Below are positions 14,099 to 20,236 of a DNA stretch of 20,236 nt, in pieces (position 1 is the stretch's first letter; each line of letters begins with the position of its first letter). Below the pieces are notes generated by a model that did not search any database, had not been told where the DNA came from, and was given only the letters and a program-made list of their open reading frames with translations. The DNA is from Thermoproteota archaeon (GTDB lineage Archaea > Thermoproteota > Methanomethylicia > Methanomethylicales > B66-G16), in the NCBI GenBank assembly GCA_003649085.1, contig QMQV01000019.1, positions 1-20,236 of the forward strand, written 5' to 3'. The translations under genes and the position numbers were made by a program.

Positions 14099-14992
14099 TT
14101 GAAGTTAAACCCAGAATGCGTACCTTGTCTGGTTAGGACGAAGATAGCTGATCTGTTAAAGGCTAAGCCTCAAGCTACGTTACAGGATGTCAAAAGGGTA
14201 ATGAGCGTAATTTATCAAAACATTCACGAGCTTCCACCTCCAGTAATAGCTACATACGCGTTTAGAGAAGTCAAACGCGTTACTGGCATCAACGATCCTT
14301 ACTTTGACTTAAAGTCTTCCTCTATTGAAATGGCTATAAGACTAAGGTCTAAAGCGTTAGAACACCTATCTCTACTTGATGCTGATGAAGCGTTGACATA
14401 TGCTGTCAAAATTGCTCTAATAGGTAACTCCCTCGACGTAGGAGTAGCTGGTTATCAAATACCTTCGATAGAAGCGCTATTAAGTCAGTTGGAGGGTACT
14501 TTTGTCTTAGACGATGTAGCCTATCTTAGGGATTTTTCGAGGAAAAGTAGGCTTGCGTTATACTTACTTGATAACGCTGGAGAAGCGGTCTTAGACTGCG
14601 TTTTAGCTCAAGTTCTAAAAAACATGGGCTTAAAAGTCATAGCCGTTGTGAAAAGCGGAAGCTTCCAAGATGACATTACAGTCGACTACGTGGAAAAAGC
14701 TGGTTTACAAAGCTTTTTCGACGAAGTTATTGATAATGGAAGCGATTCAGCATGCGTATTAATAGAGGTTTTAAACGATAGGTTAAGGGAGTTAGTTAGT
14801 GAAGCGGACTTTATAGTATCTAAGGGCATGGCAAACTACGAGTACATATCAGAGCCAGAGGTCTTGTCAAGGCTTGACAAGCCAATTTTCTTTTTGTTGC
14901 GAGCTAAGTGTCCTCCTGTAGCTAAATCTCTAGGTGTAAGCGAACAATCCTACGTCATTAAGCTCTTTAAATCGCAGCACAAAGCTTCTTAA
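14099..14992 (+). CDS. DUF89 damage-control phosphatase family protein
   Basis: 297 residues. The N-terminal CVPC motif (residues 6-11, ECVPCL) marks the prokaryotic DUF89 subgroup with an N-terminal helical domain. The metal-binding core shows LLDNAGEAVLD at about 156-166 and SKGMANYE at about 240-247. DUF89 enzymes are metal-dependent phosphatases; some hydrolyse damaged sugar or cofactor phosphates. The natural substrate here is unknown. The start is TTG 14099, placed by GGGAGAG at 14087-14093 five bases upstream. Translation is probably coupled to yjbQ, whose stop lies two bases before. Confidence 0.88.
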   Translation: MKLNPECVPCLVRTKIADLLKAKPQATLQDVKRVMSVIYQNIHELPPPVIATYAFREVKRVTGINDPYFDLKSSSIEMAIRLRSKALEHLSLLDADEALTYAVKIALIGNSLDVGVAGYQIPSIEALLSQLEGTFVLDDVAYLRDFSRKSRLALYLLDNAGEAVLDCVLAQVLKNMGLKVIAVVKSGSFQDDITVDYVEKAGLQSFFDEVIDNGSDSACVLIEVLNDRLRELVSEADFIVSKGMANYEYISEPEVLSRLDKPIFFLLRAKCPPVAKSLGVSEQSYVIKLFKSQHKAS

Positions 14993-15031
14993 TATTAACT
15001 AAAAAAGCAAAAGTGTATTTAGGGGTTATCC

Positions 15032-15364
15032 ATGGCTAGGGTGTTAATTGTAACAACTGAAAAAGTTCCTGGATATGAAATTTCAAAAGTTCTCGGAATA
15101 GTTTATGCACCAGTTGCTATGGCTAGGTGGTTTGGTGCTGATATAATGGCTGGGATTAAAGATATCTTCGGTGGAAGAGTTGGACAATATGAAAAGTTGA
15201 TGAGCGAAGCTTTGAAAGAAGCTTTTGAAAGATTATCAAAACAAGCTGAGGAAATGGGTGCTGATGCTGTTATAGGCGTGAGGATATTCTCCCCGGAAAT
15301 TGGAGGAACTCGAAACATAGGTGAAGTAGTGGTTTACGGTACAGCTGTTAAGCTTTCAACATAG
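15032..15364 (+). CDS. YbjQ/UPF0145 family protein
   Basis: 110 residues, the normal family length. It begins LIVTTEKVPGYEISKVLGIVYA, then has ARWFGADIMAGIKDIFGGRVGQYEKL, a helix with charged heptads, and the strand MGADAVIGVRI. These are the classic UPF0145 ('heavy-metal-binding domain') motifs; solved members form pentameric rings, and the role is unknown. ATG 15032 follows AGGGGT by six bases. A short 39-base gap separates it from the DUF89 gene, so it may share that transcript or have its own start. Confidence 0.9.
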   Translation: MARVLIVTTEKVPGYEISKVLGIVYAPVAMARWFGADIMAGIKDIFGGRVGQYEKLMSEALKEAFERLSKQAEEMGADAVIGVRIFSPEIGGTRNIGEVVVYGTAVKLST

Positions 15365-15392
15365 CTTTCTCTAAACTTCTGAGGTGCTCTTC

Positions 15393-16616
15393 GTGGATGT
15401 TGAGAGGATTAGAGAAGACTTCCCAATACTAAGCAGGTCTATAAATGGGCATCAACTCATATACTTTGACAATGCGGCGTCTTCTCTTAAGCCAATACAA
15501 GTAGTTGACGCTATAGCAGATTTCTATAGGAGCCACTACTCTAATGTGCATCGAGGCTTACACACTTTAAGTCAAGAAGCGTCAAAGCTTTATGAAGATG
15601 CCCACGAAACATTAGCCAAGTTCATTGGTGCTACATTCGAGGAGATAATTTTCACAAAGAATACTACTGAAGGTCTAAACATGGTAGCTTACGGCTGGGG
15701 GTTAAAGCATCTTAGCGAAGGAGATGAAGTCATCATAGCGTTAATGGATCATCATAGCAATATGTTGCCGTGGAGAAAGCTTGCTGAGTATAAGAAGGTT
15801 AAAGTAAAGTATGTTAGCTTTACGAGCGACGGAGACTTAAACTACGAAGAGCTGCAAAGCTTAATCACTAAGAAGACGAGGATCATAGCTTTAGCTCATG
15901 TATCTAACGTCTTGGGAACAATTATTGATATTAAGAAAGTCGCTAAGCTAGCACACGAAGTTGGAGCGATATTTGTAGTTGATGGGGCTCAAAGTGTCCC
16001 CCATATCCCCATAAATGTCAAGGACATGGACATTGACTTCCTAGCCTTCAGTGGGCACAAAATGCTTGGCCCCACCGGCATAGGGGTACTCTACGGCAGA
16101 CGAGATTTGCTAGAGAAAATGGATGTGATCATGATAGGTGGCGGCTGCATAGATGATGTCACGATAAGTGATGTTAAGCTTACAAGTTTACCTTGGAGGT
16201 TTGAAGCTGGTACGCCGCATATAGCAGGAGGAATTGGATTGGCAAAAGCAGCTGAATACTTAATGAACATAGGGATGAAAAACGTACGAGAACACGAAGC
16301 AAAATTAACAGAATATGTGTTAAAACGTCTGAACGAGCTTGAGAATGTAGAAGTATATGGGCCAAGGGAAGTCTCTAAGCGTAGCGGAGTTGTATCGTTT
16401 AATGTGAAAGGGCTTGATCCCGACTATGTCGGCATGATATTAGATAAACATGGTATTGCTGTAAGGACAGGAAAACACTGCGCTCATCCACTTCACTATA
16501 GCTTAGGCATTAATGGTTCGGTGAGAGCGAGCTTCTACGTGTATAACACTACATGGGAAATCGACAAATTTACAGATGCGTTACTTCCATTAATTAAAAA
16601 TAAGATGAGAGCATAG
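15393..16616 (+). CDS. sufS: Cysteine desulfurase, SufS/NifS class II
   Basis: About 407 residues. A PLP fold-type I enzyme that takes sulfur from cysteine for Fe-S cluster and thiolation pathways. Visible sites, in numbering from GTG 15384: substrate region YFDNAASSLKP near 27-37, HHSNMLPW near 122-129, the PLP strand VDGAQSVPH near 199-207, the Schiff-base lysine K226 in SGHKMLGPTG, and the persulfide Cys366 in RTGKHCAHPLH. The RxGxHCAxP loop is the group II (SufS) form. The frame extends to GTG 15384, but GAGGTG at 15381-15386 overlaps it, so GTG 15393 with six-base spacing is preferred. No sufB or sufC is seen in this window. Confidence 0.9.
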   Translation: MDVERIREDFPILSRSINGHQLIYFDNAASSLKPIQVVDAIADFYRSHYSNVHRGLHTLSQEASKLYEDAHETLAKFIGATFEEIIFTKNTTEGLNMVAYGWGLKHLSEGDEVIIALMDHHSNMLPWRKLAEYKKVKVKYVSFTSDGDLNYEELQSLITKKTRIIALAHVSNVLGTIIDIKKVAKLAHEVGAIFVVDGAQSVPHIPINVKDMDIDFLAFSGHKMLGPTGIGVLYGRRDLLEKMDVIMIGGGCIDDVTISDVKLTSLPWRFEAGTPHIAGGIGLAKAAEYLMNIGMKNVREHEAKLTEYVLKRLNELENVEVYGPREVSKRSGVVSFNVKGLDPDYVGMILDKHGIAVRTGKHCAHPLHYSLGINGSVRASFYVYNTTWEIDKFTDALLPLIKNKMRA

Positions 16617-16618
16617 AG

Positions 16619-16624
16619 TTTTTT
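16619..16624 (+). terminator. Oligo-T stretch after sufS
   Basis: TTTTTT follows the sufS stop (16614-16616) by two bases, in the 17-base convergent gap before the end of fdhB. Runs of five or more T on the coding strand are typical archaeal termination signals. Confidence 0.45.
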
Positions 16625-16633
16625 ATAGTGTTG

Positions 16634-17860
16634 CTAAAGGACTCCCGGCTTAAGTTCCACGTCAGGTATTTTCAATTCCTTGTCCGTCACAGAAATTAGC
16701 GGCGGTTTTTCTTCAAGCCTCATGCCTGCCTCGTATTTAAACACCTCTCTAATCTTGCTGTTTACAGTAAAGAGCAATGATGTGATTGGAATTTCCATCA
16801 TACAGGCATCTTCGCATTGCCCGCAGTTAACGCACGAATCTGCAACGTGAGCTATGCGCATTATTGGAAAGAGCCTATCAGGAGGCAATTCTCCCGCCTT
16901 GACGTAGCCTCTCCACGCCTCAAGCATACATTCCATGCAATAGCAAAGTGGACAAGAATCGCGACACCCCATACACTTTATACATCTCCTAAACTGACTT
17001 GTCCAGTACTCAAGCCTTTCTTCAAGCTTCATTTTTTCTAAATGCTCAATGGTTTTTCTCTGCCAGTACCTTGCCTCTTCTAAAGCTCTCCTATACTTCT
17101 CCTCTCGCTCCTTAATGCTTTCTTCCGGAGCTTTCTCTACAAATATAACACCTTTCTCTATTGCCTTCTTGAGAAGCTCGGCACCCTTTGTTGAGCAGAC
17201 TTCTATAAACGATTTCTTATCTCTCGCTCCCCACTTGCCTATTGCTAGGTCAGCCATCTTAGGGATAGGCGTTTCACACCGTCTACAGTTTTCCCTTCTC
17301 CCATAACCTCTCTCCTCAAGCTCTCTAAGGTCTTTCTCAAGCTGTTTTCCATCGGAGGTTTTTAATATGAGTTTACCGTCCTCTATCTCCTCACTAACCA
17401 CTTTCTCTGGCTCTATCCCAAATACTTCTCTTGCCATCTTTTTAAAGTCATGAGGTCTAAATGTTCCGGTACAGTTTACCCCTATGACTATGACGTTATC
17501 TATGTTGACTTGTTTTCTCTTAGCAAGCTCTATCATCGCTTTGGCGTCGCATGGCTTGGCGACTAAGATTACTCTCTTATTTTCAGCGCCATCGAGATAT
17601 TCTCTTAAAAACTTGGCGATGCCTGGTGTCACACAATGTAAAGAACCAACGGGTTTAATTTCGTCAGGGTTGTCTACAGCTTTTAACATAACATCAAATC
17701 TACTGCCCTCTTTCTTGTCTATGGAAATGGCTACGTCAGCCATCCTTTCACGAAGAGCAAACCTCATCAGCGATATTACCACGCCGCCATGGTCGCTTTT
17801 TTCAAAGATCTCCTTATCAGCTGCCCAACCAAGATATAGATCTCCAACATTGACCAACAT
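16634..17860 (-). CDS. fdhB: F420-linked formate dehydrogenase beta subunit
   Basis: 408 residues. The N-terminal 240 residues are the FrhB/FdhB coenzyme F420-binding domain (AKPCDAKAM near 101-109, VIGVNCTGTF near 125-134, NCRRCETPIP near 191-200). The C-terminal part has two [4Fe-4S] ferredoxin motifs: C293, C296, C299, C303 (CIKCMGCRDSC) and C343, C346, C349, C353 (CVNCGQCEDAC), with extra cysteines between (C306, C308, C311). FdhB passes electrons between FdhA and F420/FAD in the cytoplasm. ATG 17860 has GGGGTGA just upstream, and three bases separate it from the fdhA stop. Homologous subunits occur in F420-hydrogenases, but the FdhA neighbour fixes the assignment. Confidence 0.88.
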   Translation of the reverse strand: MLVNVGDLYLGWAADKEIFEKSDHGGVVISLMRFALRERMADVAISIDKKEGSRFDVMLKAVDNPDEIKPVGSLHCVTPGIAKFLREYLDGAENKRVILVAKPCDAKAMIELAKRKQVNIDNVIVIGVNCTGTFRPHDFKKMAREVFGIEPEKVVSEEIEDGKLILKTSDGKQLEKDLRELEERGYGRRENCRRCETPIPKMADLAIGKWGARDKKSFIEVCSTKGAELLKKAIEKGVIFVEKAPEESIKEREEKYRRALEEARYWQRKTIEHLEKMKLEERLEYWTSQFRRCIKCMGCRDSCPLCYCMECMLEAWRGYVKAGELPPDRLFPIMRIAHVADSCVNCGQCEDACMMEIPITSLLFTVNSKIREVFKYEAGMRLEEKPPLISVTDKELKIPDVELKPGVL

Positions 17861-17863
17861 CCT

Positions 17864-19900
17864 TCACCCCGCTTTTTCTACCCTAACAGCGCATACCTTA
17901 AATTCCGGCATGCCTGTTGGATCTCGTGCAGGATTTGTCAGCATATTAGCTGGACACTCTGAGAAGTGAAAAGGCATGAAGACCACCCCTTTTAATATGT
18001 TCTCAGTAACTTTTGCTTTCACCTTAAGCTCTCCTCGTCTACTTACCAGCTTAACGAGATCTCCATCTCTTATACCAAGTTTTTCAGCATCTTCAACATT
18101 TATCTCGACGAAACCTGTAGGTACTTCACTGCTTAGCCTACGGGTTTTCCTAGTCATAGTTCCAGTATGATAATGGAACAGAACCCTGCCTGTAGTCAAT
18201 ATGAATGGGTATTCGCTATCGGGAATTTCGGCAGGGGGCTTATACTGAACAACTTGGAAATGTCCAAAGCCATCTGGTGTAGCAAATTTTTCAACAAACA
18301 TCGTCGGTGTTCCAGGATGTTCTTCTGAAGGACAAGGCCACTGAATACCTCCTGGTGTTTTTCTAAGTCTTTCATAGGTTATGCCTTTATACTGTGGAAC
18401 AACCTTTCGTATCTCCTCAAAGATCTCTTCAGCGCTACCATAGCTGAACTTATCTTGATAACCCATCTTCTTAGCAATCTCACAGATGATGATCCAGTCA
18501 GGCTTAGCTTCTCCTGGAGGCTTCACTACTTTTTCAACAAGCTGCACATGTCTATCCACCCACGTGTATGTACCTGTCTTTTCAACCCAGCAAGTAGCAG
18601 GTAAAACCACGTGTGCTAACTCGGCTGTTTCTGTTAAGAAGATGTCCTGTACAACGATGAAGTCCTTATTCTCAAGCCATCTTCTCACTTCACTTAAGTT
18701 AGGTGCTGAAACCATTGGATTGGTTCCTACAATGTAAAGCACAGAGCAGCTAGCAAGGATGTCTAAATAGGTCTTACCAGGCTTATTCGGTAAGTCTTCA
18801 ACACCCCACATCTGCTTAAAGAACTTTAAAGCTTCTTCATCGCCCACTTTCTTAAAGCCAGGATAGAATACGGGGAAGCACCCCATGTCTCCAGTACCCT
18901 CACCATTGATCTGCCCCCTCATAGGGTTAACGCCTGTGCCGGGTTTACCAATGTGACCTGTCATCAAGGCTAGGTTTGCTAACGCCTTGATATTATCAGA
19001 ACCTGTTGTATGTTGTGTTATGCCTTCATCATATAGGATGCATCCTTTTTTCGCTTTAGCGTAGGCTATTGCCGCTTTCTTCACGTCTTCTAGAGGAACG
19101 CCAGTTATCTTCTCTACTTCTTGCAAGTTGAGGTTTGATAGATATGCCTTTAACTCTTCAAAACCTTTCGTTCTCTTTTCAATAAACTCTCTATTTTCAA
19201 GCCCCTCGTCCACTATTATTTTCATCATAGCGTTGAGTAAGGCCACGTCAGTGCCTGGAATGAGCTTTAAGTGAATATCAGCATAGTTTCTAACGGTTAG
19301 GGTTTCACGAGGGTCAATGACGATGATAGTTGCTCCATTTCGCTTAGCTCTGTAAATCCTCCTGGAAATTGAGGGGAAGTTTTCGTGTATATTTACTCCA
19401 GCAATGATTATGCAATCCGCTTGGTCTATGTCGGTCATGCTAGTTTCGAAAACTCCTGAACCTACCGTAGGCAGAAGCCCGCCGACTGTAGTAGCATGGC
19501 AGAATCTAGCGCAGTAGTCGATATTATTGGTTTTCATGACGATACGGGCAAACTTCTGAAGAACGTAAGATTCCTCATTAGTTGTCTTTCCAGAGGCTAA
19601 TACTCCGAAGTTTTCGGGTGTTTTTACGCGCTTAAATTCTGAGGCTATTAAGTCTAATGCTTCGCCCCAAGTAGCTTCTACAAACTTACCTCCTTTCTTA
19701 ATTAATGGCTTCTTCAGCCTATCACCAGAATATATGTATTCGTAGCAGTTCCTACCTTTAGGACAAAGCTTTCCCTCGCTTAGGGGATGCTCTTTCCACG
19801 GCTCAACGCCAACAATCGTCCCGTCTTTCACAACCAAGTAGAGACCACAGCCGCACCCGCAGTAGGGGCAAATGGTTGGCACGTATCTCGCCATGATCAC
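17864..19900 (-). CDS. fdhA: Formate dehydrogenase alpha subunit (molybdopterin enzyme, Cys form)
   Basis: 678 residues, about the length of methanogen FdhA. A [4Fe-4S] motif comes first: C11, C14, C18 (CPYCGCGC) and C46 (KLCPKG). The active site is YCARFCHATTVGGL, where C134 sits at the selenocysteine position of bacterial FdhF and H135 follows it, so this is the cysteine variant. The molybdopterin domains follow, with VIDPRETLTVRNAD-like and GTNPMVSAPN segments, and a C-terminal dinucleotide-binding domain ending near FHFSECPANMLTNPARDP. The enzyme oxidises formate to CO2, or reverses it, in the cytoplasm; there is no Tat signal. GTG 19900 has a GGAGG five bases upstream and overlaps the mvhD stop as GTGA; ATG 19894 is an alternative start. 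Confidence 0.93.
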   Translation of the reverse strand: MIMARYVPTICPYCGCGCGLYLVVKDGTIVGVEPWKEHPLSEGKLCPKGRNCYEYIYSGDRLKKPLIKKGGKFVEATWGEALDLIASEFKRVKTPENFGVLASGKTTNEESYVLQKFARIVMKTNNIDYCARFCHATTVGGLLPTVGSGVFETSMTDIDQADCIIIAGVNIHENFPSISRRIYRAKRNGATIIVIDPRETLTVRNYADIHLKLIPGTDVALLNAMMKIIVDEGLENREFIEKRTKGFEELKAYLSNLNLQEVEKITGVPLEDVKKAAIAYAKAKKGCILYDEGITQHTTGSDNIKALANLALMTGHIGKPGTGVNPMRGQINGEGTGDMGCFPVFYPGFKKVGDEEALKFFKQMWGVEDLPNKPGKTYLDILASCSVLYIVGTNPMVSAPNLSEVRRWLENKDFIVVQDIFLTETAELAHVVLPATCWVEKTGTYTWVDRHVQLVEKVVKPPGEAKPDWIIICEIAKKMGYQDKFSYGSAEEIFEEIRKVVPQYKGITYERLRKTPGGIQWPCPSEEHPGTPTMFVEKFATPDGFGHFQVVQYKPPAEIPDSEYPFILTTGRVLFHYHTGTMTRKTRRLSSEVPTGFVEINVEDAEKLGIRDGDLVKLVSRRGELKVKAKVTENILKGVVFMPFHFSECPANMLTNPARDPTGMPEFKVCAVRVEKAG

Positions 19901-20236
19901 ATCCGCCTCCTCACGTTGTTAGGACCTAGTTCCTTAAGCGAGTTCACAAAATCCTTAATCGTATGTGCAAACTTTTCCCCTTCAGATGCTGAGATCCACT
20001 CTAGTCTAACCCTTCTAGGGTCAATGCCGAACACTTCGAGCAGCTTTTTAAGCTCGGTGTATCTTCTCCTTGCGAAGAGATTCCCACGTATATAGTGGCA
20101 GTCGCCAGGATGGCAGCCAGCTATCAAAACCCCATCTGCTCCATCTAAAAGTGCTTCTAAAACATGAACAGGGTTTATCCTGCCCGAGCACATGACCCTA
20201 ACAATCTTAACATTTGCAGGATATTGTATTCTGCTA
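19897..20236 (-). CDS. mvhD: MvhD/FlpD-type iron-sulfur subunit (partial, runs off right edge)
   Basis: The frame is open to the window edge. The visible 113 residues begin SRIQYPANVKIVRVMCSGR and contain LIAGCHPGDCHYIRGN, the hallmarks of the MvhD delta subunit (about 140 residues), so perhaps 30 N-terminal residues are outside. The first in-window ATG, 20193, is internal (VMCSGR) and is not the start. MvhD carries a [2Fe-2S] cluster and links a hydrogenase or formate dehydrogenase to the heterodisulfide reductase HdrABC. It overlaps fdhA by 4 bases, so the order is mvhD-fdhA-fdhB, and hdr genes might lie just upstream. Confidence 0.9.
   Translation of the reverse strand, partial: SRIQYPANVKIVRVMCSGRINPVHVLEALLDGADGVLIAGCHPGDCHYIRGNLFARRRYTELKKLLEVFGIDPRRVRLEWISASEGEKFAHTIKDFVNSLKELGPNNVRRRM

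Noticed and set aside
17484..17969. 161-codon plus-strand ORF across fdhB/fdhA
   Set aside because: Antisense to two strongly conserved subunits and spans their junction; no motif.
1..20236. CRISPR arrays, insertion sequences, tRNA or rRNA genes
   Set aside because: No spaced repeat arrays, transposase frames, terminal inverted repeats, tRNA cloverleaf or rRNA sequence were seen on either strand.

Overview
This window looks like an archaeal chromosome segment. It carries RadA recombinase, an archaeal-type F420-linked formate dehydrogenase with an MvhD subunit, a COG0731 radical-SAM protein, DUF89, YjbQ and YbjQ family proteins, AT-rich TATA-like boxes, Shine-Dalgarno (SD) sites and frequent GTG/TTG starts. 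The gene mix fits a strictly anaerobic, probably thermophilic archaeon, most likely of the TACK/Thermoproteota side (Bathyarchaeia-, Nezhaarchaeia- or Methanomethylicia-like). The lineage is an inference; the window has no rRNA or mcr gene to settle it.

Layout, left to right. (1) 1-420: the start of a small membrane-anchored protein running off the left edge, and a glycine-rich zinc-ribbon mini-protein. (2) 417-3469: two DUF72 (YecE-like) paralogues either side of a TauE/SafE anion exporter. Each DUF72 protein has a different C-terminal extension, one SWIM-like and one DUF2795-like. (3) 3462-5792: a large glycogen-debranching-type glycosidase. (4) 6012-7007: a radical-SAM protein of the wyosine-synthase-like family. 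(5) 7008-7201: no convincing protein gene, but a strongly structured hairpin that may be a non-coding RNA. (6) 7202-9016: a Cys-rich zinc protein, a half-size MFS transporter, and a PadR regulator fused to a decayed nuclease-like domain with a palindrome over its promoter.

(7) 9280-13436 is the most interesting region. It is one tightly overlapping minus-strand operon: a two-helix membrane protein, a HerA/VirB4-like ATPase with a ruined Walker A motif, RadA, a 94-residue SWIM zinc-finger protein, and a RadB-like Rad51 paralogue. A recombinase, a SWIM protein and a Rad51 paralogue together recall the eukaryotic Shu complex (Sws1/Shu2 with Rad51 paralogues). The linked membrane and HerA-like pair could be a split relative of VirB4/CedB-type DNA translocases.

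(8) 13686-16616 on the plus strand: YjbQ, DUF89 phosphatase, YbjQ and a SufS-type cysteine desulfurase. (9) 16634 to the right edge on the minus strand: mvhD-fdhA-fdhB, an F420-linked formate dehydrogenase whose MvhD subunit suggests electron transfer to a heterodisulfide reductase. The rest of that operon would lie beyond the window.
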